Part shown: positions 36,167 through 44,715 of the stretch, piece after piece
Layout of the letters: each line of letters starts with the position of its first letter
How positions within the stretch are numbered: position 1 is the stretch's first letter
Position numbers and translations under genes: made by a program
NCBI GenBank assembly: GCA_020060215.1
Contig: JAGVAP010000086.1
Location: 1 to 52,668, forward strand
Length of the DNA: 52,668 nt
Reading direction: 5' to 3'
DNA from: Deltaproteobacteria bacterium
GTDB taxonomy: Bacteria > Desulfobacterota > DSM-4660 > Desulfatiglandales > HGW-15
Notes under the pieces: model-generated
What the model saw: the letters and a program-made list of their open reading frames with translations, nothing else
The model's database searches: none
What the model was told of the DNA's origin: nothing

Positions 36167-37288
36167 CTAACCCTCCTTGCCCCTCTGCAGGGCCATGCAC
36201 CGCAACCTTGAACCGGCAATCACGTTCTCGAAGCACTTGTTGCAGGAGACGCATTTAGGCTGCCGCGGTTCGCCGGCCTGCCAGGCGGCCACCAGGTCGG
36301 GCTCCCGGATCAGAGGCCTGCTCAGGGAGATGAAGTCCGCTTCACCGGCGGCCACCACCTCCTCCATGAGGTCAAAGCTGCGCAGCCCTCCCACCATCAT
36401 GACAGGCACATCGACAGCCTGCTTCACCCGCCTTGTCCAATCCCGGAAATAGGCCTCCCTGTCCCTCTTGACAATCCCGGGGCGGAATTCGGTTTGCCTG
36501 TAATCGAGACCGCGCAGACCCTGGCTCACCTCAATGCAATCATAGCCGATCTCCGCCAACTGCATGGCAGCTTTCAATCCCTCTTCGAATTGCAGGCCGC
36601 CCGGAAAGCCATCCTCCACCCCCAGTTTGATCATGATCGGGAACGTTGAGCCTACATGCTTGCGTGCGGCCCGGTAGATCTCCTTGTAAACTCTCAGCCG
36701 GTTTTCGAGACTCCCGCCCCAACCGTCTCTCCGGCGATTGCTGTGGGGCGAAAGAAATTGTGAGAGCAGATAAGCGTGGGCGCCGTGAAACTGAATAGCG
36801 TCACAGCCCGCCTCCTGCACTCTGCGTGCCGCATGGCCGAAACCCTCGACCACGGCCCAAATCTCCTCCTCGGTCATCTCCCGGCAAGTACCCGGGAAAT
36901 GGGGGTCCTCCCCCGCCTTTGTCTGCGAAGGTCCCGCCGCTTCCATGCCTAAGGGCTGCAGCACCCGGTAGGCATCGCGCCCGGCGTGATAGACCTGCAC
37001 CGCCAGCCTGGAACCGTTGGCGTGGACCGCGTCCGCGAGTCTCTTGATGCCCGGGACGAACTTGTCATCCGTTAGGGAGTTGAGTGTCGGCACGACCTTC
37101 CCGACCCGGCTGTTAAACACCGCGCTGACGACGAGCCCGACTTTGCCTTTGGCCAGAACGCTATAGAGTTCGACCTCCCAGTCGGAGACAAAACCGTTTT
37201 CAGCTCCGGCGTCATAGGTGGCAGAACGTACAAAGCGGTTGGGGATCTCCAAATTTCCAATCTTGGCTGGGGTAAAAAGAATGCTCAT
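36167..37288 (-). CDS. Old-yellow-enzyme-like NADH:flavin oxidoreductase
   Basis: Encodes 373 residues, a TIM-barrel FMN enzyme: LFTPAKIGNLEIPNR at the start, FHGAHAYLLSQFLSP (substrate-binding histidines) near 169, and SRPLIREPDL near 325. The C-terminus has CVSCNKC then C after 11 residues (C-X2-C-X2-C-X11-C), like the 4Fe-4S site of 2,4-dienoyl-CoA reductases but one residue shorter. The FAD/NAD half of those enzymes is absent. It probably reduces an enoate or dienoyl intermediate, with electrons from an unidentified donor. GGAGG precedes the ATG, which overlaps the PrpD stop by 4 bases. Confidence 0.88.
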   Translation of the reverse strand: MSILFTPAKIGNLEIPNRFVRSATYDAGAENGFVSDWEVELYSVLAKGKVGLVVSAVFNSRVGKVVPTLNSLTDDKFVPGIKRLADAVHANGSRLAVQVYHAGRDAYRVLQPLGMEAAGPSQTKAGEDPHFPGTCREMTEEEIWAVVEGFGHAARRVQEAGCDAIQFHGAHAYLLSQFLSPHSNRRRDGWGGSLENRLRVYKEIYRAARKHVGSTFPIMIKLGVEDGFPGGLQFEEGLKAAMQLAEIGYDCIEVSQGLRGLDYRQTEFRPGIVKRDREAYFRDWTRRVKQAVDVPVMMVGGLRSFDLMEEVVAAGEADFISLSRPLIREPDLVAAWQAGEPRQPKCVSCNKCFENVIAGSRLRCMALQRGKEG

Positions 37289-38700
37289 GTTTCCTCCATG
37301 CTGCTTGATTTTTCTTGTGTTGGGAGAAGTAAGGGGATCAGATCTCGAACATCCTTTGTGTGCTCGAGATCTGCAATCTCTGCAAGAAGTCTTTCTGTGT
37401 TCAAATTCGGCAAGTCTTCTTCGGCATATTTCACACAGTCGCGAAACCGTTCCATGTGTTCGTCGCTAGTCAATGGCTGTTTGGGATTGCCTCGTGGTAT
37501 ATCGACCGAATGATGATAAACGGCCCCTTTCGTCGTAGCCACCTCCAAACGAACGGAGAGGTGGGTCGAAGCGGATGGCCCCTCCTCGCAAGGGACACCC
37601 AGAGCGGGATCGGCGAACACATGAATCCTCTTGACAAGCTCCAGTACTTTCTCGTCCTTGATAGAGGTTTCATCGAAATGTTCAAGCTTGGATTTCCCCC
37701 TCAGCAGGGCGTTCCCCGCGCAATACTGGATGCTGAACTGAGCGTTCACTTTTGGGCTGTCACCCATCTCGAACGGGTGTCCTGCGAGCTTGTACGCATA
37801 AGGGGAGACCCTGATTTCGACACGCGCCACATTGTCTGCGCTCAGGTTCTTCTCCTTCATCAGATCGAGAACGGCGTCCGTGGATGCCAGCGTGCACCCG
37901 CAACTCGGGTATTTCTTGAATATGGTCTGATTCAGCTCGAACCTCTTCCCGAGGTCTCCCACAATCACCTGCGGATCGCGCCTGTCCTTGGCGTACAGAT
38001 GAAGGTACCCATAAATGCCCCCCAGAAAGTTTCGCGGGCCCGTAATCCCCCTGCGCGCAAGCTGAGCACAGATAATCCCGGATTGGGAAACGAAGCCCTG
38101 AATCGCTCTTACCGCCAACGACCCGTCTATGTTGCTCTGGAAACTGCCCCCGGACCGGTTGAATGCGAGGGCTAAAGCGTGCAACATCTGGTGGGAATCG
38201 AGGCGGAGTATCCTCCCTGCGACGGCAGTAGCGGCAAACACGGCGCAGACCCCCGTCGGGTCGAAACCTTCGTAATTGGAAACGGCATTTACCCGTGCCG
38301 CAATCTCCGTGCCTGCTGCGATGGCGGCGAGGAAATCCTTTCCGCTGCAGCCGCCCATCAGCTCGGCGGTTGCCAGGGCGGTCGGCACCGACGATGAACC
38401 GATGTGGATCCCTGGACTCATGGCGTCGCAAAAATCGAGGGCACGGGCCATCACACTGTTGGCCAGCACCGCGTTGTGTGCCGGCACTTTGCCCCCATGA
38501 AGCAGGATGGTAGCTTCCTCCTTTCCGCCCCACTCTCTAACCTGGGCGACAATCGCCTCACAGCCTTCGGCCCTGGCGCCCGCAATCGTTGTGCCGAGCA
38601 CGGTGAGAATCACCTTCTTGATCATATCGACGGATTCTCGAGGAAGCTCCCTGTACTCCACATCTGCCGCATACCTGGCCAGTTCTCTTTCGGCTTCCAT
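37285..38700 (-). CDS. MmgE/PrpD family protein
   Basis: Encodes 471 residues, full length for MmgE/PrpD, with FCDAMSPGIHIGSSSVPTAL (in pieces), KKYPSCGCTLASTDAV and a C-terminal lid region. The family includes 2-methylcitrate dehydratase, cis-aconitate decarboxylase and iminodisuccinate epimerase; sequence alone does not choose. The ATGA overlap with the reductase gene indicates coupled translation. It probably dehydrates or isomerises a carboxylic-acid intermediate of the same pathway. Confidence 0.88.
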   Translation of the reverse strand: MEAERELARYAADVEYRELPRESVDMIKKVILTVLGTTIAGARAEGCEAIVAQVREWGGKEEATILLHGGKVPAHNAVLANSVMARALDFCDAMSPGIHIGSSSVPTALATAELMGGCSGKDFLAAIAAGTEIAARVNAVSNYEGFDPTGVCAVFAATAVAGRILRLDSHQMLHALALAFNRSGGSFQSNIDGSLAVRAIQGFVSQSGIICAQLARRGITGPRNFLGGIYGYLHLYAKDRRDPQVIVGDLGKRFELNQTIFKKYPSCGCTLASTDAVLDLMKEKNLSADNVARVEIRVSPYAYKLAGHPFEMGDSPKVNAQFSIQYCAGNALLRGKSKLEHFDETSIKDEKVLELVKRIHVFADPALGVPCEEGPSASTHLSVRLEVATTKGAVYHHSVDIPRGNPKQPLTSDEHMERFRDCVKYAEEDLPNLNTERLLAEIADLEHTKDVRDLIPLLLPTQEKSSSMEET

Positions 38701-38765
38701 GTCACACCTTACCCAAAACGCTCCGGCACTCCTCTTCAGAAATCACGAGGGTACCGGTGATCTCA

Positions 38766-40748
38766 TCATTCCTGAAGCGACTTTCCCGGCATCGCCAAGG
38801 CATCTGCCATATCCCCGAGTCCTAATTCTTCCAACTTCTGCTTCGTCGGAACACCGAGTCCCTTGTCCCAGCCCCTCAGCCCGTAGTACTCATCGAGAAG
38901 CGCGTCAATCGTCTCCCGAGGAACCACCGCTCCTTTCGAAGGCCCTTCAGGCAAAGGTTCGCTGTAAAACCTTTCGGGAAAAGCATCATCCCGCCTGTTC
39001 AGCCCCTGTCTGACCGTGTACATCTTGATCAGGGTGAAAACCTTTTCTCCGCTCTTCATGATTTCCTCTGGAGTGGTTTCCCAGCCGGTCATCGCCGAGA
39101 GAAGCCTGGAAAGATGGGTCGGTCCCACGGCAAGGTTGAACCCCGCCGGCATAAAACAGATACCTACGGAGTTCAACGCAGAATACAGATCCTCAAACCA
39201 CTTGGTCATCAGGGCTTTACGTTCCCACGTGGAGGATATCTGATCCGGGGAGACGCCTCCGTATATCCTTTCCTTTACATCTTCAAACATGTCGAACTCA
39301 TCGACCCACCAGTGAGGGTTGTAGACATCAGCCAGGAAGTGCGTATTTTTAACGTTATCGCCTCCCCTAGGGTTGGTGAGGGCGCCAAAGTGCCAGCCCT
39401 TCCTGGCAGACCTGGGATCCGTCGACATGGTCTCCATACCCTTGATGGTCATTGCAAATGCTTTCGCGCCTTTGCCGATGCGCGCTGCCGCTTTCGCGCT
39501 CCCTTCGGCCAGAATGTCGCCGAACCCCTTTCGGACACTGATATTTTGGAGCATCTGCACGACAGCTTCTTCGTTCCCCCACAGGAGATCAAGGCCGTCG
39601 GTATCCTTTGTCGTTATGATCCCCCTTTGGAATAGCTCCATCGCAAACGCCAGAACCCCTGCCGCCGAAACATAATCCATCCCAAGACATTGACACAGCT
39701 CTTTGCACTTCCAGATGGCGGGCAGATTGTCGATGGCGCACCGTGCGCCCCACTCTTGGACTACGCCGGGATGAAGGCCTCTACTGACCCTCACTCCACG
39801 CCATCTCCCCTCTTTCACCTCGACCAATTTGAAGCACGATATGGGGCAGGCCCAGCACGTTCCTTCGTTCCTGGTATAATATTGCTGTGCTACGCTCCGG
39901 GAGACGTTTTGCCAGTGGGGCATGGTGCCTTTCTGGTAATTCTTGTACGGCAGGCAGCCGATTGCCTGGTATCGCTGGTTGACATCCGGTAAGACACCGC
40001 CCTTCCCACCCCCCGCCCGTTCAACACTCGCCCGTATGCGCTCTGCAGTTTGTTTTGCCGCTTCCTCAAATTCTTCCTTCCTGGCAGGCTTGAAAGTCCC
40101 GCTTCCTCGCACGGCGATCGCTTTCAGCCGCATACTTCCCATTACGGCGCCGGCGCCGCCGCGCGCAGCTACATGGTGATATTCATTGACCGGGCATGCA
40201 TATTTGACAAGATTTTCACCTGCGGGACCGATAGCCATAACTGAAATCTTAGCTCCTCCCAACTCGCCGGAGATGCTATCGGATGCCGCATGCGTATCCT
40301 TTCCCCAAAGATGGTGAGCTTTACGCAGTTCCACTCGATCGTCATCTATCCAGAGATACACCGGCCCTTCGGCCCTGCCCCTGACAACGATGAGATCAAA
40401 ACCCGCGTGCTTTAAGCGGGCGCCCCACATTCCGCCGGTGTTGCCTGTGGCGATACTCCCGGTAAGAGGAGACTTGGTGCTTATCTCTGTTCTGCCGGAA
40501 CAGGGCGCCCGTGTCCCGGTCAAAGGACCATTTGCGAAGACCAGGATGTTGCCTGGGCCAAGGGGGTCGACCTCCGGGCCGACCTCGTCGTAAAGAATCC
40601 TGGCGCTGAACCCCATACCGCCGATGTACGACCGGACAAATTCGGGATCGATTCTCTTCTTCACGATCCTCCCTGTCAACAGGTCTACATCCAGCATTTT
40701 TCCGTAACCGCAGAGTTCCGACAAGTTAAACTCCGTCCTACTCATCAT
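38766..40748 (-). CDS. Aldehyde:ferredoxin oxidoreductase family (W-enzyme)
   Basis: Encodes 660 residues. The N-terminal AOR domain shows LDVDLLTGRIVKK, YIGGMGFSARIL and ARGGAGAVMGSM. The 4Fe-4S cysteines are CWACPISC near residue 294 plus SVGICF near 550. Such enzymes bind tungstopterin and oxidise aldehydes or reduce acids with ferredoxin; the benzoyl-CoA reductase subunit BamB belongs to the same superfamily, but no other Bam genes are present. The ATG overlaps the amidohydrolase stop by one base (TGATG). Confidence 0.9.
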   Translation of the reverse strand: MMSRTEFNLSELCGYGKMLDVDLLTGRIVKKRIDPEFVRSYIGGMGFSARILYDEVGPEVDPLGPGNILVFANGPLTGTRAPCSGRTEISTKSPLTGSIATGNTGGMWGARLKHAGFDLIVVRGRAEGPVYLWIDDDRVELRKAHHLWGKDTHAASDSISGELGGAKISVMAIGPAGENLVKYACPVNEYHHVAARGGAGAVMGSMRLKAIAVRGSGTFKPARKEEFEEAAKQTAERIRASVERAGGGKGGVLPDVNQRYQAIGCLPYKNYQKGTMPHWQNVSRSVAQQYYTRNEGTCWACPISCFKLVEVKEGRWRGVRVSRGLHPGVVQEWGARCAIDNLPAIWKCKELCQCLGMDYVSAAGVLAFAMELFQRGIITTKDTDGLDLLWGNEEAVVQMLQNISVRKGFGDILAEGSAKAAARIGKGAKAFAMTIKGMETMSTDPRSARKGWHFGALTNPRGGDNVKNTHFLADVYNPHWWVDEFDMFEDVKERIYGGVSPDQISSTWERKALMTKWFEDLYSALNSVGICFMPAGFNLAVGPTHLSRLLSAMTGWETTPEEIMKSGEKVFTLIKMYTVRQGLNRRDDAFPERFYSEPLPEGPSKGAVVPRETIDALLDEYYGLRGWDKGLGVPTKQKLEELGLGDMADALAMPGKSLQE

Positions 40749-41761
40749 CAGCTTTGTATACGAAATAACCTCTTAACGTTCCCCGACAGAAATTTCTCTT
40801 TTTCTTGTCGGGTGATGCCAAGCGCACGGATATCGGCGAGGACCTTTGCGGTGTAGTGAGGCTTTTTCAGCTCGTAAGGATAATCCGTTGCAAAGCAGAT
40901 ATGGTCGGCGCCAAGAGTCTCGAAGGCGCTCTTGATTACAGGCAACCAGCCGCCGTATCCGGCGGAATCGAATATCACGTGCTCGGTGCGGGACTCGAAA
41001 TCGTCAAAAAGCTTCAGTTCCTTTGCTTCTTCGATCGACCTGCCGTGACCCCGCTCTTCTTCGGGAATGGGAAAACCTTGCGGCTGGTGCCAGGCCAGCA
41101 ATCTTCCTTTGAGCGCAGGCAGCCCCCCCCCGAAATGGGCCATGATAACCTTGAGAGTCGGGAAGCGGGGTAGAACGCCGTGCACGATCTCTACGAACGA
41201 TTTGACGATGTCGTATTCCCGGGCCATAGTCGTATAGAGGTCGTATCGTTCGCCGCCCCACAGGTTCACTCTTATCGTAGGATGGATGAATACCGGCATG
41301 TCATAGCGGACGGCCATTTCGTAAAGGTGGTCCATAACAGGCGAGTCTGCGGTGATTTCGGCATAGGAGGAGAGGAGAGCCAGCCCCCACAATCCGAGTT
41401 CCTCTACGCCTCTCTTGATCTCGTTTACATTTGTTTGTGTGGGGTCCCGAGGATAGACGTGAATCATCCCACGAAAGCGGTCCGGATGGTTTTTTATGAC
41501 CTTGGCGTAGCCGTCATTGCACGCCTTGCAGAAACTGTAGCCGTTTGGGGTGAAAGAACCCGAACTCAGAATGGCGAAATCGATCCCGCTGGCATCCATG
41601 TACGCCATGTCGAGGTCGATATTCTGCATCACCTCATAGGCCTTATGAAACCTGTGGAGGCTGGTCGTGAAATCGTACTCCGGTGTTTTCCCGGCGAACG
41701 CAAGCGACTCCGAGGGAATGAAATGGTGTTGCATGTCGATAACGTAGTATCCGTCAATCAT
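40748..41761 (-). CDS. Amidohydrolase, PF04909 (copy 2)
   Basis: Encodes 337 residues from the ATG at 41761, which has GGAGG 6 bases upstream; the longer frame adds 15 unrelated residues. MQHHFIPSE, MPVFIHPT, IMAHFGGG and CFATDYPYE give the metal and catalytic residues. Closely related to copy 1, with the same length and the same WGLALLSSYAEI-type segments, so it arose by duplication. It lies between the TRAP transporter and the AOR gene. The two copies may act on successive or alternative substrates. Confidence 0.88.
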   Translation of the reverse strand: MIDGYYVIDMQHHFIPSESLAFAGKTPEYDFTTSLHRFHKAYEVMQNIDLDMAYMDASGIDFAILSSGSFTPNGYSFCKACNDGYAKVIKNHPDRFRGMIHVYPRDPTQTNVNEIKRGVEELGLWGLALLSSYAEITADSPVMDHLYEMAVRYDMPVFIHPTIRVNLWGGERYDLYTTMAREYDIVKSFVEIVHGVLPRFPTLKVIMAHFGGGLPALKGRLLAWHQPQGFPIPEEERGHGRSIEEAKELKLFDDFESRTEHVIFDSAGYGGWLPVIKSAFETLGADHICFATDYPYELKKPHYTAKVLADIRALGITRQEKEKFLSGNVKRLFRIQS

Positions 41762-41824
41762 GTGATTCCTCCAACCCTCGAACCTACGCAGAAACCCGCG
41801 CTTCAAGGGGTAAAAGGGTTCAGT

Positions 41825-43129
41825 TCACTTATAAAACAGGGAAGGAAGCCAGGTCACCAGCCCCGGGAAAATGAAAAGCAGAATCACGCAGGCAACAAGC
41901 GCCAGCAGGAATGGATAGACCCCTCTGTAGATCGTGCTGTACGGCACGTTGGTGAAATTCTTCACGATGAAGACGGAGACGGCCACGGGCGGAATGATCA
42001 CACCGATGCCGAGCGTAATGGTGAGAATGATGCAGAACCACAATGGATCATAACCCAGCTTTGGAACGACTGGAAAGAGAATGGGCGTGGTGAGGATCAT
42101 GAATGCGAGGTCATCCACAAAGGAGCCGCCGAGGAGGTATACAAACATGATCAGTGTCATGATAAGCCATGGGGGCAGGTTAAGGGTCATGATCCCTTCG
42201 GCCGCGAGTGCCGGAATCTGTGACATGGCGATAAAATGGCCCAGGACGGTTGATCCGGCGATAAGGGCAAAAATCATGCATGAGGGTCGAATCGTATCCG
42301 CAACCCCCTTCACAAAACCCTTGAGGTCGAGAGTTCGGGTGGCGAATGTCAGCATGAGAATGGCAAAAGTGCCTATGCTGCCGGCCTCGGTTGGTGTGAA
42401 GAACCCCTTCATAAGCCCTCCGATCACGATGACAAAAACTGTCAGGGGCCAAATGAACTCTTTCAGAGATATCAGCCTCACCCGCCAGGTGTATTTCTCA
42501 CTGACAGGGCCCAAGGAGGGATTGATCTTGCACCAGAAATAAATGAGAATGATGAACGCTACCGCGAGGAGGAGGCCCGGTATCACTCCCGCCATGAAGA
42601 GCTGGCCGATCGACTGTTCCGTAATGATGCCGAGTATGATGAGCATACTGCTCGGCGGAATTAAAACGCCCAGAATTCCCACCGTCGCAACTACCCCTGT
42701 TGAGAGGCTCTTATTGTAACCGTAGCGATCCATCTGGGGCACGGCCACAGTCGAAAATGTCGCGGCAGTGGCAGGCATGGAGCCGCAAACAGCGCCGAAG
42801 GCGGTAGCACCGGCCACGGTTGCCATGGCCAGGCCCCCCGGGATATGCGCCGTGAACGTATATGCGCTTGTGTAAAGCCTTTTTGCGATCCCCGAACTGA
42901 AAGCGATCTGGCCCATTAAGATAAACAGGGGCAAGACGGTAAGGCCGTATGAAGAGAAAACCTCGAAGAAGTCCTGTGCCAGGAGATTGCACGCAGCGGG
43001 AAACGACACGAGATATCCAAAACCGATAAGGCCTACGATGGCCATGCCGAATCCTATCTCGATGCCCGTGCAAAAAAGGAGCAACAGTACTGCTATGCCG
43101 ATTATTCCTACCGCAATTTCACTCATCAC
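41825..43129 (-). CDS. dctM: TRAP transporter large permease DctM
   Basis: Encodes 434 residues with about 12 membrane helices. FILMGQIAFSSGIAKRLYT, GGLAMATVAGATAFGAVCGS and ATVGILGVLIPPS are typical of DctM. It forms the ion-driven channel with DctQ. It overlaps dctQ by 11 bases. Confidence 0.93.
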   Translation of the reverse strand: MMSEIAVGIIGIAVLLLLFCTGIEIGFGMAIVGLIGFGYLVSFPAACNLLAQDFFEVFSSYGLTVLPLFILMGQIAFSSGIAKRLYTSAYTFTAHIPGGLAMATVAGATAFGAVCGSMPATAATFSTVAVPQMDRYGYNKSLSTGVVATVGILGVLIPPSSMLIILGIITEQSIGQLFMAGVIPGLLLAVAFIILIYFWCKINPSLGPVSEKYTWRVRLISLKEFIWPLTVFVIVIGGLMKGFFTPTEAGSIGTFAILMLTFATRTLDLKGFVKGVADTIRPSCMIFALIAGSTVLGHFIAMSQIPALAAEGIMTLNLPPWLIMTLIMFVYLLGGSFVDDLAFMILTTPILFPVVPKLGYDPLWFCIILTITLGIGVIIPPVAVSVFIVKNFTNVPYSTIYRGVYPFLLALVACVILLFIFPGLVTWLPSLFYK

Positions 43130-43649
43130 GGTCTCCGTAAATCTTTAAAATATCGCATAAGAGCATCAGACAAATGATGATACAGCATATGCCGACCCCA
43201 TAAGCTACCGGGTAAAAAGGAAAGTTGAGGGTGGGCGACACCTCGCCGGAGTTAAAAAGATCCCTGCCCACAATGAAAAGATTGTATGCGGCCACGGAAA
43301 ACAGGGCAATGCCGAGGAGCCGTGTAACCATATTGGCCATGTTCCGGACTCTTTCCGGCATTTTTTCGATGAGGAATTCCATATAGACGTGGCCCTTGGT
43401 CCACGAGGTGTATGGCAGGCCGAAACCGATGACGACCGCTCCGCAAAAGCCGACTAATTCGTATGTGCCCAGGATCGGCCTGCCAAACTGTCTCAAGATC
43501 ACGTCTGCAACGGTAAGGAGCATCATCCCCACCAGTGCGACACCGGAAAGGGTATAAAGGAATCGGCTGATTTTGAGAGCGATTTTCAGGACATGTTCCA
43601 TCATCGACCCCACGCGACGAGTTGCTTCCGGTGTTTGCGCTGCAGACAA
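43119..43649 (-). CDS. dctQ: TRAP transporter small permease DctQ
   Basis: Encodes 176 residues with four membrane helices (GVALVGMMLLTVADVILRQF, ELVGFCGAVVIGFGLPYTS, LLGIALFSVAAYNLFIVG, VAYGVGICCIIICLMLLCD). ADVILRQFGRPI is the common DctQ pattern. It lies 18 bases after dctP and overlaps dctM. Confidence 0.88.
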   Translation of the reverse strand: MSAAQTPEATRRVGSMMEHVLKIALKISRFLYTLSGVALVGMMLLTVADVILRQFGRPILGTYELVGFCGAVVIGFGLPYTSWTKGHVYMEFLIEKMPERVRNMANMVTRLLGIALFSVAAYNLFIVGRDLFNSGEVSPTLNFPFYPVAYGVGICCIIICLMLLCDILKIYGDRDE

Positions 43650-43667
43650 AGGACTTCCTCGATCGTT

Positions 43668-44687
43668 CTACTGGCTTTTCAGAAAATCGTCGCAAAATTG
43701 CAGGGCCTGGTTTCCGGGCAGCCCGCGCTCGTTTACATATTTCAGGTATTCATCCTTAAGGCCCCGGCACGCTTCGGCCCAGCGTTTGTTTTCTTCCTTG
43801 GAAAGGGAGATGGTCTCATTGCCTAGCTTCGCGATAAAGTCGCGCCCCATGCCGTCGTAGTCATCCCATACCTTTCCGGTTTTATCGATCCATTCCTCGT
43901 TCACCTTTTCTATGGTTTTCTTGACGCCGTCCGGCAGGCTGTTCCAGACATTCTTGTTCATCACCACAAAGAAGACCTGAGCGTAAGCTGCGCCGAAGTT
44001 CAGTGTTGTAAACTTGACCACCTCGCCCCACTTAAAGCCTGCGAGCGCTGAAATTGGCGCCGCAGATCCGTCCACAACGCCTTTGGAGAGGGCATCGTAG
44101 GTCTCACCCATGGGCATGGCAACGGGAGTCGCACCCAGGGCTGACACGACCTTTGCAGAGGTCCCGGTGGACCTGATCTTCAGCCCTTTCATGTCCTCCA
44201 GTTTTCTCACCGGCTGTTTCGTGTGCATGATGCCGGGGCCGTGGGCCTGGAAGAACATTACCTTTGTGTCGCTAAGCTCCTGAGGCTGAAACTTCTTGTA
44301 GAATGCGTTGGCCATACGTGTGGCTACAAGGCCTGTTTCACAGCCCAGGGGAAGATCAAGTACTTCCATGAGCGGGAAGCGGCCTTTGGTATACCCCATG
44401 GCGGAAGAACCCATCCCGGATATCCCTTTCACTACGCCGTCATAACACTTGGCGGCGGGAGTAAGGGTCCCTGCTGTAAAGATGGCAATGTTGACGGCTC
44501 CATTGGTACGTTTCTCGACCTCCCTGGCCCATTCATCGAGGAGATTGGTGACCGGGTGCCCCACAGGCCAGAAGTGGGAAAAGGTGATCTTGACGCTCTT
44601 TTCCTGTGCGGCAGAAGAGGAAATGCCCACACACAGAACAAATGCCAATGCACAAAACAGTAACCCGAATAACCTGCCTCGCTTCAT
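43668..44687 (-). CDS. dctP: TRAP transporter solute-binding protein DctP
   Basis: Encodes 339 residues. A signal peptide covers about 1-27 (LFGLLFCALAFVLCVGISSSAAQ). HFWPVGHPVTNLLDEW near the mature N-terminus and LKIRSTGTSAKVVSALGATPV in the middle (in pieces; the Arg anchors the carboxylate in this family) are diagnostic. A G-rich ribosome-binding site precedes the ATG. The bound acid is unknown; a cyclic or aromatic carboxylate would fit the neighbours. Confidence 0.92.
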   Translation of the reverse strand: MKRGRLFGLLFCALAFVLCVGISSSAAQEKSVKITFSHFWPVGHPVTNLLDEWAREVEKRTNGAVNIAIFTAGTLTPAAKCYDGVVKGISGMGSSAMGYTKGRFPLMEVLDLPLGCETGLVATRMANAFYKKFQPQELSDTKVMFFQAHGPGIMHTKQPVRKLEDMKGLKIRSTGTSAKVVSALGATPVAMPMGETYDALSKGVVDGSAAPISALAGFKWGEVVKFTTLNFGAAYAQVFFVVMNKNVWNSLPDGVKKTIEKVNEEWIDKTGKVWDDYDGMGRDFIAKLGNETISLSKEENKRWAEACRGLKDEYLKYVNERGLPGNQALQFCDDFLKSQ

Positions 44688-44715
44688 AGCTGCCCCCCTT
44701 TTTGATTAAAATTGT

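Noticed and set aside
38766..40748. BamB subunit of class II benzoyl-CoA reductase
   Set aside because: Same superfamily, but no other bam genes are nearby and the sequence fits general AOR-like enzymes equally well.
41180..42223. 347-residue plus-strand ORF
   Set aside because: Shadow of the amidohydrolase and dctM genes on the other strand.
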